Assembly (NCBI RefSeq): GCF_014805625.2
Contig: NW_023998415.1
Location: 19,438,011-19,502,010 of the forward strand
Reading direction: 5' to 3'
DNA from: Glossina fuscipes
Lineage: Eukaryota > Arthropoda > Insecta > Diptera > Glossinidae
DNA length: 64,000 bases
Of this stretch, positions 1 to 13,369 are shown piece after piece (within the stretch, counting starts at the first letter, position 1; the number at the start of each line of letters is the position of its first letter). The notes under the pieces are model-generated. The model had not been told where the DNA came from, did no database searches, and saw only the letters and a program-made list of their open reading frames with translations. The position numbers were made by a program, and so were the translations under genes.

Positions 1-1120
1 GCAGCAGCGGCGGCCATGATAAGAAGTCCAAACCAAATACGCACTCCAGCAGCCACTAATGTGGTTTTGCCAAACAACTATCAATTGGGAGTCGGCGGGC
101 AAATAGTACAAGTAAATGCTGCCGGCAAAAAGTCACTAACTGGGCAACCCAGCATTTCGATAACACCGCTACCTCGTCAAAATACAGCCGTAACGCCTAC
201 AGGCGGTGCGTCGTCACCTTCAACGAGCAAAATGCCACAGGCTGGCATGAAACCAGGTCAGACTCCCAGTGGAAATAAAACTCAATTTGTAATTTGTGAG
301 ATATGCGACGGTTACATCAAAGATTTGGAATCGTTGCGTAATCATATGCAATGGATACACAAAGTTAAAGTAAGCAGTTACAGCGTGAGCATAAAGTCGT
401 CCTTTGATATCTAATTTTCATTTTACTATATCTGCAGATACATCCTAAAATGATTTATAATCGACCACCATTGAATTGTCAAAAATGTCAGTTTCGATTT
501 TTCACCGATCAGGGTCTAGAACGTCATTTGTTAGGTTCCCATGGCTTGGTAACAAGCTCGATGCAAGAAGCCGCCAATAAAGGAAAAGACGCTGGTCGGT
601 GTCCTGTTTGTGGCAGAGTAAGTGATAAACAAATAATTTACAATAATTATTTAATTAATTCATTTATTTATTTGTTTATTTTTTTTGTTAATTAGATGTA
701 TCAATGGAAACTTCTTAATCATGTGTCTCGCGATCACCATATGACTCTAAAACCGGCGCATCTATCATACAAGTGCACGGTATGCACTGCCACTTTCGGC
801 ATGTACAAGCAATTCGAAACGCACGTGTATACAGCCCACAGCACGGTGGCCAAGAAAGCCATGGATGGTAAAAAAAACTCGCCTGTACCCAATACACCAA
901 CTAATAGTAATAGTGGTGGTCAACGGAGCGGTTTAAGCGCTGCTAACGATTCACTTTTAAAACCGTTGAAGATCAACGATGAAATCACTATTATACCACA
1001 ACCGTCATCGAAACCACGTATAAGCAACATGGATACTCATGTTATTGGTAAGTGGAAATGTTATAAATCAAGGTAAATAATTTTATTGCATTACATAATT
1101 TTTTCTAATGGACAGATTAA
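1..1120 (+). CDS. MEP-1: MEP-1 zinc-finger protein, 3' part (5' end outside window)
   Basis: This is the C-terminal part of a C2H2 zinc-finger protein closely resembling fly MEP-1, a nuclear protein that in Drosophila works with the Mi-2 chromatin remodeller (the MEC complex) in repression and SUMO-dependent silencing. Coding exons are 1-369, 438-617, 696-1047 and 1116-1120, all with GT-AG borders. Four finger-like units can be seen: CEIC...HMQWIH, CQKC...HLLGSH, CPVC...HVSRDHH and CTVC...HVYTAH. The reading frame is open to base 1 (an alanine run precedes the first visible Met), so the N-terminus lies upstream. The last intron interrupts a GAT codon and the final exon adds only D and the stop, ending in HVID. 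Family identity rests on recognised sequence. The tiny terminal coding exon is inferred from the acceptor at 1113-1115. Confidence 0.87.
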
Positions 1121-1406
1121 CTTATGTGAATCCATGAAACGTTCAATACACACAGAAACGACGTTAGTATTTTTACCCCATAAGAGTCGTCGTTGTCGTC
1201 AAGCGAAGAATGCTACAGCAATTTATAGACGTATGTGTACAACAGACAAAAGTTGCTCCTAAAAACATAAATAAAGCGCAAAACGGCAACATCTCAACTG
1301 CACAGTAATGCCCTACCTTCTCCTACTTTGAATATGCTCACTCTTACAACTTTTTAATACACTAATCGTAATAGAAATAAAATATATGTATACACACACA
1401 AAAATG

Positions 1407-1438
<32 letters not shown>

Positions 1439-2906
1439 TATATGTACAGATATGTGCAGATATGTATATGTGTATATAAATACGTATATAAATATATACG
1501 TATATGTACATATATATACATAGGTATATAAATATATGTATATATACAGATATGTATATTTGTGTTTAAATACATATATATATATATATACATATACCTA
1601 TATTCTCTGTAATAATATGTATGTATGTAATTGTGGCAGGAAGAAGGCTGCAGTGTAAAATATTAGTTAAACTTCTATCACCTAACAGAACTGTACCATA
1701 CCAACCAAGCAAACAAATAAACATGCAACACTTACCCTCCCTCGCCATGGAATCGTTATCGCGCTCATATCACCACTCAATAATTAGAGAAAGAGAAAGG
1801 GAGATATAACATTTTAGACCTTTCGCTTTTTCTTTCTTATTCATCTTTAACACAACTCCATATACATACATATATGAAAGTATAACGCTGCTGCAAGCAT
1901 ATATCGCGTCAAGGGGAAAAGGGAAACGAAATGGAAGATGTTCGATCGTTCATTTAGCGAGTCCTCATCACTTTTCACTTTCTTTATAAATAGTTTTAAG
2001 CGTATCCTGCTCCTGATAAACTATTTTAGTCAGAATATTCAATATTGTTTGATGTTGAGTCGAAATGTCAAATAATAATAATAACAAAAAAGAAAAAAAA
2101 AAAAAAAGTTGCAAAAACAAACCGCCAATCGCAAATGGTTAAAATGTATATTAGTTTAATAATATAAAATAAATATAAGACAGTAGAATAAAGTAAAATA
2201 AAAAATATACAAAAGTAAACCAACTACACCTCTCCCCCTCAGATTTGAATACACATGATATAGCCTACACATACAATTTCAAGGAAAGAAATACACAGTA
2301 ATTTCGTGATTGCTTTAGTTTTTATTCCGATTATATTTTTTTTATTTTTTTTTTTTTTTAATTGTGAAAAATATTTTTTATATAACTATTCTTTACGATC
2401 GCACACAGTTACGTTGGGACAAGGAACGTACCATACTAGCATCCTAGCATCCCACATCAAACTTATTTGATTGCTAATCAGGGCCGGTTTTTGTAATTGT
2501 CCTTATTTCCTCCTTCCTTTGCAAGAATAGTGAAGAGCTGAATTTTGCACTTTTTTTTTTCTCGAAAGTTTGAATAAGAAGAAACAAGGTTCGATTTGCA
2601 CGTTTCTCGATATCGAGTAACAGCAATTTTTGACCATCGAAAGAAGAATGCATATGTTATCCGCAGCTATTATAAACTCTTCATTCGTTACGCCGAGCGC
2701 ATAATCCACAGATATAGAGTTAACTCGATATCACGAACCATTTATTAACGGGCCTCAGTTCGCGGGCACAATTTTGAGCTGTCTTAATATTGGATCAAAT
2801 TATAGTCCGGAGTAGAACTGTGAATTGGTTTATGTACTGTTCTTACGTTCTCTTTCTACGTAGGTCGGCAAGTGATGGGGCCCCAAGTTGGATAGTGGTT
2901 TTTCTT

Positions 2907-2937
<31 letters not shown>

Positions 2938-3574
2938 GTTTTTTCTTCACTGAAAAATGGAACACCTTGCCTTTTGCGCCGTTCCGTTTCGTAGCAAAAT
3001 GTTTCACTAATGTAAAACAATAAGCAACAACAACAACAACAACAACAAACAAAAAAAAAACATGCAAATAAGGCAAGAGAAGCTAAGCCCCGAGACAACA
3101 TAACTAAAATATGAAAATAAATAATTAAAAAATAAAAAACATTTAAACCAGCTATAAGGTTTAAGGTTATACTAAAGGTAAATTTATGATTATTATTATA
3201 TTATAATTTATAAATATTATTACTGTATGATTATTTCTAATTTTTCAAAATGCAAAAAATTAAGAAAACAAAAAAAAAAAAAAAAAAAAAAAAATTAAAC
3301 AAAAATTTATTAATATTAAAACTGAAGAGAAAAAACAAAAATAAATGAAAAAAAAAGTTTTAAAACACATTTCTTTTTATAATAACGAAGCAATATGTAA
3401 TAATTTTTATTTGCTCTTATATAGATAAATTTAAGTTTTCTTTTACTTTGTCCTTCTTAAGCAACTTTTCTGCGCATTCATGTTAAAAGTTGTCTGTCTC
3501 TTCAAGTATTTTTAGCAAATGCTTTTTTAATTAAAACCATTTTAAATTATTTTAACAAAAAACATTTTAAACAT
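1121..3574 (+). other. Probable long 3' UTR of MEP-1, then intergenic
   Basis: No coding region is seen. The plus strand is A-rich with several AATAAA-type signals (around 1271, 1695 and 2170), a (TA)n run at about 1409-1437, nested TATA/TACA microsatellite to about 1600, a CAA repeat near 3028-3048 and many A homopolymers. A-rich, CAA-containing sequence downstream of a stop codon is typical of fly 3' UTRs, so much of this is likely MEP-1 UTR. The true cleavage site cannot be read from sequence alone. Short open frames here are low-complexity artefacts. Confidence 0.5.
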
Positions 3575-5609
3575 TTATTTTACATTTTCTTCTTTTACTT
3601 CTGAAATTGTGTTTGAAGACGGGAATAACTGTTGCACACCAGCTAGATTAGCAAATTCATTTGCATTTACTGGATAAGCTTTATCGCTGTCACTAATGTT
3701 CGTTGCGGTCAATTGATAGAAAGCCGTGTCACTTTGTGTTATATTAAAAATTGTACCAGTGAGCGGTAAGGTCTGCAATAATTCGCCAGCACTACTAAAC
3801 GCGCCGATATTAATTGGTGCGATACCGGTTAAAATTTGACCCGAGACATTCGTTTTTATCGGCAACGGGATGTTCCCTAAATCGATGTGGCTGTTATTGC
3901 TGTGAGCATCGAAGAATGTTAAGTCGACGCGTTCCTCATTCTCGAAACTCGTATCATCTGTATCATTATCTTCTTCGGTAAGTATCCCAATCTCATAAAC
4001 CATTGCTTTCACCACGTATCTGCAGTTTAAAAGGTATTTAGAAGACAAATAAACGAAAATGTTCTACCCTAATTTTGAGCTGAATTCGAATACACGCCTT
4101 CTAAAGGCGGGAGTATGATGTACAGGGAAATCGATGTTTTTCTTTCTTTCTAATTATATTAGTTTAGGGAAAAAGAAATCCATTTATTTTTTCGGTAGAT
4201 GGCTGCACTGATAGATTTCTCGTAAAGTATCGATCAAACAATTTCAGATTTATGCTCGTTGGAAAGGTGACATTTCGCAGTAAAAAAAATTCTTTTGCCC
4301 GGTTTTTGTTTGGTGCATACAGTTGTGAGTTACAGCGTGTTAAAAATGGAAGTGAACAAAGAGAAAATTCGGTACATTTTACAGTTTTTCTTTGACAGAG
4401 GCGATAATGCAAGCCAGGCGGTTAAAATTCTGATCTCTACTGTCAACAACTGGACCGTTTAAAGATAGCGATTGACCAGAAACGGCCAGAATTGGTCAAC
4501 AGGAGAGGTGGCGTGTTCCACCAGGACAACGCTAGGCCACACACATCTACAGTGACTCGCCAGAAACTTCGGGAGCTTGGTTGGGAAGTTTTAATGCATC
4601 CGCCATACAGTCCGGGCTTGGCACTACCAAGCGATTATCATCTTTTTCTTGCATTGCAAGATTTCTTTAATGATAAAAAATTGGAATCTAGGGAGGATTG
4701 TAAAAATCGACTACTAGAGTTTTTTTGCAAATAGAGACCAGGACTTCTATGAGAGAGGCATTTTGAAGTTACCTTTAAAATGGCAACAAATCATACAATA
4801 GAACGGTGCATATTTGACCCAAATCGAACAATCCGAAGCATGTTAAATAAAGTCCTGAAGTTCATATAAAAATAATGGATTTCTTTTTCCCCAAACTAAT
4901 ATATGTGTGTAAAATGATCGATAACATTAGCACTTCTCACTTCTGACTTTTCTTATGATCGTTGTAGATTTTTTGCACAAACTTTCGGATCGACTTTTGT
5001 ACGAATTCGGTCGTAAACTATTAAAAATAATTTCTTTTTTCTTTTGATTATTTAGTTTACTGGAAAAGTGCCACGAAAACCGCCAAAATTAGTTCACTTT
5101 TAAATTAATATTTCGAAATAGAATCTTTAATCTTTAGTTTGTCGATTTCGAAAAACTTTGTTCTATTGATCAAAAACATGCTTCATTCAAATCATTTTGC
5201 TGACATTAAATAAATCAACAAAATACCCTGAACTATTTGATGAGATTGATGGGCGCACTCTTTGCGTTTGCCTGCTTCAAGCTTAAACGACGATTTTTCT
5301 AATATATTGATATAATATAAATATATATGTAGATCTGTCTCAATTGTTATAAGCGACGGGATGACAATCTAAATATTGGGGTTGCGTCTCATCCTCTCTA
5401 TAAAATAAATTTTCCATTTACATTAGAGGAGAGAAAGAAAATACTTACAGCGAAAGATTTTTAGCTGAATCGTTAATGCTGGCGGCCTCCAATTCTTCGA
5501 ATGTCTTATTCTCTAAATCGGATTGATTATCCGAAATTGGCAAAGCACGGCCGAAAATGGAAAGCGAAAGCATCAAATAGCAGATGCTTACAAGAAATAT
5601 GAGTTTCAT
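3575..5609 (-). CDS. Small secreted protein of unknown function (two exons)
   Basis: Exon 1 is 5449-5609 and exon 2 is 3575-4019 on the minus strand, joined by a phase-2 intron with a GTAAGT donor and a TGCAG acceptor; the model encodes 201 residues. It starts with a clear signal peptide (MKLIFLVSICYLMLSLSIFG followed by RALP), which ends about residue 22. The mature part is acidic with several N-x-S/T sequons and a central stretch with LTGIAPINIGAFSSAGELL. There are no cysteines outside the signal peptide. I do not recognise a named family. A secreted, glycosylated role is inferred from the signal peptide and sequons only. The 1.4-kb intron carries a mariner remnant. The gene is divergent from the small secreted gene at 7.5 kb. 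Exon 1 start: the first ATG, directly before the hydrophobic core. Confidence 0.72.
4159..4899 (+). mobile_element. Internally deleted mariner element in an intron
   Basis: Near-perfect 25-bp terminal inverted repeats lie at 4159-4183 and 4875-4899 (one mismatch), with TA directly outside both ends (4157-4158 and 4900-4901), as expected for mariner target-site duplication. Inside, the plus strand has a transposase N-terminus (from about 4346, beginning MEVNKEKIRYIL), then jumps to the C-terminal catalytic part with FHQDNARPHTS (about 4513) and MHPPYSPGLALPSDYHLF (about 4594). The middle third is absent and frames are broken, so it cannot encode an active transposase. At 741 bp it is a little over half the usual 1.3-kb length. 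It sits in the intron of the secreted-protein gene. Confidence 0.92.
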
Positions 5610-7541
5610 TTTGAAAAGTCACCGAATCAGCGAACTCGTAACTGCAGTGAACGCCGCGGCTATGGTTTGTAATATAATCCAATTTGCGCTTAGTCTTTTA
5701 TAGACTAGGTGTGGTAATAGTGAGTTTCTGTTTATAGACAATTTCGTAGCCGATAGTGAATTTTAGTCGTCGTTAACGTTATAATTGAAACGAGAATGAG
5801 TTTTGAGCAATTTTCAATGCAACATAATCGATCGTTTCTACACCGTCTTTCGATCAATAGGCTAGTAAGAAGTACTGGCCACTCAATTTATCAGCAAACT
5901 ACACGAACTTTGTTTTTTTTTTTTTTTTTTTTTAATGCATATATGTTATGTGCATGTGCTTAATAGAATGTGTTAATTAATTGTATCAGCACTGCGAAGA
6001 ATAATAATATTTAGCTGGAAGCGCATAACTTGTTGCTGCTAAATAGTGAAAAACTTAAAAATTGTTCTATTTTTAAAAGGTTTACTCAGCCTTTATGCAC
6101 ATTCCCATGTATTATATTTCATATGTGAGAAATTTTCATTGACAAACAATTCAAAAAAAAAACATTGCGAAAAAATTCTACGGATTGCTTCTGATTAATG
6201 CTAAAAGTATACGAAATACGATGTTTCGCGTTTAACGCGTGATTACGAACTCGATGCGAATATCGTCACTTTTGGAAACTTCTGCAAAACAATGCTTGAC
6301 AGTGTGAGATTGTAAATCGATTTAGCCGAAGCCATCCATCCGTTCTCCGATATTGCTTGCCCATTGTTGGAAGACTCAAAACAGAAATATGAAATTTTTT
6401 GCACACATATTTCCAATTTATTAATTTGCGCTGAGAAGGAAGTATGTTTTGAGCAAAAAATTCAACATGGAAACAATTTAGCCGTGCCCGGCAGGAGCAG
6501 CAGATGGTGCAAAATGGTGTAAAGAAGTTAAAAATATTATTTTCAATTTATATTTTCTTCAAATTGGAGAAGCTTCTCTTCCAGCAGATGCAATCCATCT
6601 TTCACGTTATGCCCATAAAAAACTTTCCTCATTCGGTCACTGGACTGTTTTCTGAGAAAATATCTTCTACTTTCACTTCGATACTTCGACGCCCGTCAAT
6701 GAAATTCAGTGAATGCACCTTTAAAATACTTTCATGGCCTTCCATTAACTAACGTCCAAAATATTAATTTTTTTTATAAATAAATTGCGGATATATATGC
6801 ATTAAGTGTCATGTAAAGGATATATATTTTTTGCCTGCATACGGCTTTAAGTCAATTTCATTTATTGGTCGGTATTCGAGCAGTTTTTACATACTCGAAA
6901 TTCATTAAGGATTGTTTGATAAGGAGCGATCCGTCCATCCTTAAATTTGCAAGAAAATGGTTTCATTCGGTCTAAGAGAAAAGGAGGAAATGTTGTGATT
7001 TCCACTTGGTTCATAAAATCATTTTTTCATTTATGCATTTTTTTTTTTTTTTTTTGGTTGCTCTTAAAACAACAAGACGACTTATGATCGAGAAATGCTA
7101 TCCAAAGGTTTTAAGTCAGTCAGGTTTTTTTTTTTTTTTTTTTCTTTTTGAAGAATATTTTTAAACAATTCTTGAAATTTGACGCATTAGACGGAACTTT
7201 TCTTGATTGTTTCGCATATTTATTGTATTCTACTCTTTGTCGCGCTGTCCTATCCAGAAGAAGATACTTTGCCTTTCCAATGTTTTTTTAATGTTTTATG
7301 TGATTATTAATAACAAATATCTATTGAAACAAAAATAGCGGAAAAAAAATCACACGATACGCTTATTACAACAAACCCATAAAGAGCTTTTTCATGAGAG
7401 GCATTCATTTTACTTAAAGCAAACCTTACAGAAGGTTGGGAGTGCGCTGCTACTACAGTCATTTTACAAACTTTGTTTACATTGTTTTTAGTGTTCAAAA
7501 AATACGCTAAATTGATTTGAAGCCCAAGTCACGATTTTAAA
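5610..7541. promoter_or_regulatory. Intergenic region between two divergent secreted-protein genes
   Basis: About 1.9 kb without a convincing gene separates the start of the minus-strand secreted gene from the plus-strand one at 7542. The stretch just upstream of 5609 should hold the minus-strand promoter. Poly-T runs lie at about 5910-5932, 7037-7056 and 7124-7142. The 82-codon open frame near 6504 has no recognisable product and looks like chance. Confidence 0.4.
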
Positions 7542-8170
7542 ATGAGTAAACTTTCGCTGCTTGCCATAGTGTTTGTGATGATAGTCAAAGGCTATGCAAA
7601 GCCCGCTGCAACAAAGGCCTCAATCACATTAGCCAACGTTAGTGGCGATAGCGGCGAAAGCGGCGATAGCTTAGGTTTATCCCGTAATGCTGCTGACATT
7701 CTATATGCCCGGAGGTTGGACAACCGTAAGCGCATTGCATTTAATTATATCATTTTTACGTCACTACTTAGTTCATATTGTCGAATCGAATTTACAACAA
7801 AAAAAAACACAGAGCATGCTGAACAACATGGGCTGAATAAACGTGAAACGTTGAAAGAGGGTGGCGAAGAAGAAGCACTTGATACCAATACAGAGGCAGA
7901 AGTATTCTTGAAGACGACGCCTAATAATGAAGTTGAAAAAGGTTTGACAAAAGATAAAAAAAGTTATTTCCGACTTTTTTCTATATCCAACGCTTTTCAC
8001 TTCTAGACATGACGAAAAACGATCGTGTCTGTGAGACTTTAGCATTTTTAAATCATTACTCAACTACAACTTTGAAAAGTAACGACGCATTGAAAGAAGC
8101 CGAAGAAGTACTTAGAGAAAAGGTTGCTGAAATTGAAGCTGAACCTGTCATACTTTCATATCGTATATAA
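7542..8170 (+). CDS. Small secreted acidic protein of unknown function (three exons)
   Basis: The spliced model uses exons 7542-7725, 7813-7941 and 8007-8170 (158 residues). The N-terminus is a signal peptide (MSKLSLLAIVFVMIVKGYA, cleavage likely before KPAAT). The mature part is rich in E, K, T and N and ends in a likely helical acidic stretch (KEAEEVLREKVAEIEAEP). Donor 1 is GTAAGC; donor 2 (GTTTGA) is weak; acceptors are ACACAG and TTCTAG. The alternative is unspliced reading through to 8006 for 154 residues, but the exon 3 frame (from MTKNDRVCETLAFLNHY) is coherent and better explained by splicing. No named family is recognised. It diverges from the other secreted gene upstream. Secretion is inferred. 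Confidence 0.6.
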
Positions 8171-9249
8171 TACGATATAAATGTTAAAATGTCATGCCAT
8201 GCGATATGCGTTTTTCTTAAATGTCATATAATAACACATGCGTTCATATATACAATATATACAATAAGTGTAATCTAAGGCATAATTCGCGACTTCATTT
8301 TCAATTAATTATTTTATAATTTAAAATTTTATTAATATGGGAAGCAGCGACATCTACGGTATAACATGCATTTGTCATTCTATTAACGAGAAAAGATTTC
8401 GCAAATGTCGCAATTATTAATGCCACGTACTCTGAATATTGCGGTGGAAGGAGCATAACGACTTTTTAAACAGAAACTCTACACTGCACCGCATTGCACT
8501 TCTCCTCCCTTTAGCTTTATTTGAATGATAACCACGTAAAACCCCTTGACCTTTTATTTTGAGCAAAAGAAAAAAAAAAAAAAACGAAAGTATTCTCCGT
8601 AATATATAGTTAGTTCGACTATAAGACAAATCAAAAACTGAATAAAAAATTTAAATTGGAGGTATTGCAGCCGTTTAAACATTCATGCGGAAAATGTTCC
8701 CGATGATAGTTTGCCATAAAAATGTGGCAAGCCACAGGATGAATGCGACTCTTTTTTTAAATTATTTCACTTTGATGTCTGTTGCCAAGCGGCGATTAGA
8801 TATATATCTGTAGCCTTTTTTAACTTTTAGTAATTCAAGGGGCGTGACTAAGTTAACGTACTATAGTTAGTAAGATTAGTTAAGGGGTCTTTTGTTCAAC
8901 TATAATTTCGCCGGTGAAGTGAACTTACGTCGTTTAGGGACAAGTGAAGTAAAGTTAGCTTTGTAATGGTCAATGAAAAAGTTAGATAACGTTTGAACAA
9001 AAAAATTCGGGGGCAAAAAAATTAATAAAGTTTCTTAGTACAGCGCATAAACTACCGCAACTCTCAGATATAAATTTATGCACATTCTACGACGAGAGAG
9101 CTGAAACCACTTCCCACCACCTTTCGTATGAATGACTGTCTACCTATAAAATCGTTTAGCAGGTGTTTGGCGAGCTATATATGCAGCGCTTCGAGCCAAA
9201 GAAAGATTTTGGGGAAACTGCAACATATATATGTAACATGTGTAATGTA
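8171..9249. other. Intergenic, no gene seen
   Basis: AT-rich unique-looking DNA follows the secreted gene. No conserved coding segment was found on either strand. Short frames (for example 8417-8629 minus) contain homopolymer-encoded residues and are judged spurious. Confidence 0.5.
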
Positions 9250-9397
9250 TTAACACGTTGACGCTCACTTTGAAATCAGTGAGCGCTTCCAAAAACACAC
9301 TTTCTTATCTTTTTTTTTTTAATAATCCTAAGAATATAGGACTGCTATAGACGTCGTGTGCATTTGCAAACACACGAGATGGACGTCAACGATTTAA
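9250..9397. mobile_element. piggyBac-type MITE, copy 1
   Basis: A 148-bp unit begins TTAACACGTTGACG and ends CGTCAACGATTTAA, so the ends are inverted repeats around CGTTGACG and both borders are TTAA, the piggyBac-superfamily target site. It has no coding capacity. A related 103-bp unit lies at 48149-48251 and shares the ends and the internal stretch CTAAGAATATAGGAC. Family assignment rests on the TTAA borders and the inverted repeats. Confidence 0.72.
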
Positions 9398-12300
9398 CTC
9401 TCTATGATGACGTTCCGCTTGCAGAAATCTAAGTAAATTGACTCAGATATGGTGATTTTCGATATAAGATTAGATAAGTTCGTTTGAAGTCAAAGGTCTA
9501 TGTCGGCATGCCAGCAAGAAGGAGGAGATTCAAAGCTATATCAACGAAGTTGGGCCACATTTATGCAAAATAGACATGGAAAGTTTCGATAAAAGACTGC
9601 TTATGTGCCAGCAAAACCGTGGAGGCCAATGTACTCGATGTACTTACTCTGCCACACTGAACCCTATTCAATGTATATTATGATTGAATAAAAAGTTTAA
9701 GATTAAAAAAAAAACCTTACTTTTTATTTAATTCAAATGTAGTGTGTTCGAGAAAGGATCGAAGATGACTTCGAAATTGTACGAGTTCACATTAACATAT
9801 CACAAAGTGCCGAAATTTATGTCGAAATAATTTGAAAAATATTATCAAAAGAAACGGATGAATTTGCCAGATACCCGTCATTCTGCTAGAGATTAGTAAA
9901 AACATAATAGCGAGGTAAGGCTGACTAGTAAATTCCCTACAAAATATCGCGTAACACAATCCTTCATATATTTCCGTGATAAAATATCGAAACTGTGCCT
10001 TGTAGAGGCATATTTTTCATGAAACTTCTGATATAAGGCGGCGTGTAAAAGAGCAGACGCGACAAGAACTAGTGGATTTGATGCTACAGTGACTTTCTGT
10101 AGCAAATGAATCATTTTTATCACAAAATAATAAAAAATTTCGACATATTTGCCACATAAGGCTTTAGCTTTAATCAGAACCCTTCTATGGGGCGGAACGC
10201 AAAGAGTTCATTCAGAGTCAATGTTGTTCAGATTCGCCACAAATGACTAGATGTCAGGCAAGGTACATCCACACAAGGCTCCGTACTACAAGTAGTGCGA
10301 GGACATAAAAAAGTATAGGTAGACTATGGGTTCTAGGTGTCAAAGCAACAAATTGCAGGACTAAAAGTACGATCAGCACTAGCAACTAAGACTATCGATT
10401 ATTTTTCTTTTCTTCTTTTTAAAGTTAGCAGGGATAGTTAGATAAGTCGTCAGTTCTTCGGGTATTTTGCAACATGTTCATAGGGTTAGACGCTTCGAAA
10501 ACGTGTCTTTGAGTATTGGAAAGCTTTTGAGATGCACAAACTATACGTTTAATCGTAAGATTTTGTCTATAATCGCAAATCCCCGGAGTACATTTCTTAA
10601 GGATGAGTTGGTGTATTGCAACCGTGTGACCTTGATATCTTCTATAGTTTCTATATCATGTCAGAAAATGTAATTTCCATGCAATCTGCCGATCTCGTCA
10701 ACTGAGATTTTCTCTTTCAACAACTAAGGTCTTTTCAGTGTTTAATGTTCAAAGTTGCCGTCGCTGAACTGTAGTTAGATCGTAGATGTTAGCCTCATTT
10801 AGTCCTTCAATCAATCCGATACTATAAATACGATAAGTTAATAACTTGCCCAACATTTTCTCGTACAGCCGTCATTCTTTAATTATAAATATATATCGTC
10901 AAGGTCGAATTTTTCCCGAGACGCTTTTGAAGACAATATTCACTATAAATTTTGATTACGAACTTGTGTAATAAGTCGGAAAGGTAATCGTGATGCCATT
11001 TATTGTTCTATAACAACAAGGTGAACATTGACAAGTTGAAACTGAGTGAAACTGAGTATATCACGTATCTTATATGACATTAATAGCGTACATGATTCAT
11101 TTCATGTTGTAACACGAATTGGCAGAACCCAGGGGATTGTATAAAAGAAAAACAATGAAACTGTTTAGATAATATTTAAACTGAATTTCACTTGAGAAGA
11201 GATCAACGTAAAGGTGAGCGTTTTATCGATGGAGCATGAATTGGTAGACAGACACACATTGTGTTCATGCGTACCTGCATAATTGCCAATATGCAGGTAC
11301 TTCGTAGGCCCTATGCTATATATATTTTCTTGTATGCATTTCTCGTTGCGACCGTACGATGAACATAACAAATGTGATGTGTGTTAAATTGTAAAGGAGG
11401 TAAATAAAGGTGAAAGCGACCAGTGTATAACTCTGTATAAGTTTTAACTTTTGAGGCCAAGACGCAAGTTCGTCGAGTAGTAGAACCAAAATCTAAACAT
11501 TTATTATCATTCGAATAATCATTTTCAAGACTTATATATGTTAACGCTATTTGCATACAATAAACAGCGTGCCGTTCTCCATATAGTACATGTACATTTA
11601 AATAACGATTAAATGCCGTCATAATTTCATCTTGTAGAAATGTGGGAAAGTGCAGTGAAGCGTTTATTGCTAGCTAAAGCTTGGATTAATTTACCTTAAC
11701 GTTTCTAGTTAAATTGCATCCTACTCTTTCTCTCTCTCTCTCTCTCGACAAGTTAAGTAATAGCTCAATGTGAAATGTGTGTGTTTTCGCCATAAAAATA
11801 ACGTATATATCTCGCCAATGAAATTCGACTTAAGTGAACGCATTACGAAGGTGGAAAATTGAAAAAAGAAAACGAATGATACGAACCTTAGCCACATGCT
11901 CATTTATACGTTCTGACTCTGAATCCCTACTATCTTATCAATCAAATCATTTGCAATTGTTTTTTTAATTCTTTATTTTTTTTCTTTTTTTTTTTTTTTA
12001 CGGGTAGATCTTCATGTAACTTTAGAACACTAACGTTTATTAGATAGTAATGATTTTACCCATTACTTCTTCTAGCATTATATTAAGTCTAATGGATGTT
12101 CGGCTATACGTGCGCTGTCAGTAACAAATAAACCGCGTAACTGAAAGCTAGCAAAAAAAAAAAAAAAAAAAAATTTGAAAAAATAAATACATTTTTATAG
12201 AAACGATCGCACAAACAAGCGCTGACAATAACTTCGCTGTAAGCAGTAGTTAAAAGCAAAAAAAATATTAAAAAAAAAATAAAAATAAAAAAAAAAAAAA

Positions 12301-13369
12301 ACAGATAAAAAAGACAAAAAATATATGGGGTGAGATAATCAACCACTCCGTTTAATATAAAAAATAAAATGATTCACTTAGATAGCCCGTGTACTTGGGC
12401 ATCAAACAGATTGGGAAATGTATTCAAACATATGTAACATGAAGTAACTGTCGTAGTCTCTTTTTATCCCTATCGCCTATAGTTCGCGCAATTATTAGAT
12501 AGAAATCGTAGATTTGGTTCCATGAAAAAAAAATGCATTGCAAAGCGTTGACGTAAACAAAAATATTTTATCTAAATTTTATAAACAAAAGTATCCCTAA
12601 AGAGAGAGAAAAAGAAAGCAAATATATTTAAAGAAAGTTACGTGTGTTCGTCACAAGACGAACCTTAGTTAATTAAGTTTTGAGGTCCAGTTGATTTTGC
12701 ATTTATAGGAAACTTATCCAATGTAACACCTCCATCTAATTAACACATTAATTAACTTTCTTTTTCAGTCTGCCTACATGTGAAGGTATCCAAGATTTGC
12801 ATTACCTGGTTTTTGTTTATCTATCTAAAGCGAAGGCATCTACAGTGAGTTTATAGCACATTTTTAACAAATTCCGAGTTAACAAAACTGTTCTAATAAC
12901 GTACTTGTCTACATAATCTTAAAGCACGTGCGGATGCATAGTAAAGCGACAATTGCTTAAATCAAGCTCGATAGGTATCAACCGAAAAAACATGGTCCTC
13001 ATGTAGAGAAATGCGGAGAGACCAATCGATTTGCACTTGGAACAAATTTCATTGATCTCCATTCATTTATGTTTAATTTCATGAAAATCTTTATGTATGA
13101 AGAAATATAAACAGGTGGAGGGACTGACATATTTACATAACAACATGATTTAATAGTTTCTCCCGAAAGTGCTGGGTACTGGCCGAGTGACAATACTTAA
13201 TTTTTGATAATCGAGAAAGGAGAATTTTTAGAAAGCATGAACGAAGGAGAAGTGGTCTCTTACGTCCTGACGTTGTAAACAAAACATGTTACGCAGTTAA
13301 TAAACGTTGAAAATGGCAACTTTTTTCCATGTAACGACCTTTGAAAATAAAGGTGGAGTGTTCGAAAAA

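Noticed and set aside
2790..3101. Overlapping 77-81-codon frames on both strands
   Set aside because: They are driven by a poly-T tract and CAA repeats in a likely 3' UTR, and the proteins are F/K homopolymers.
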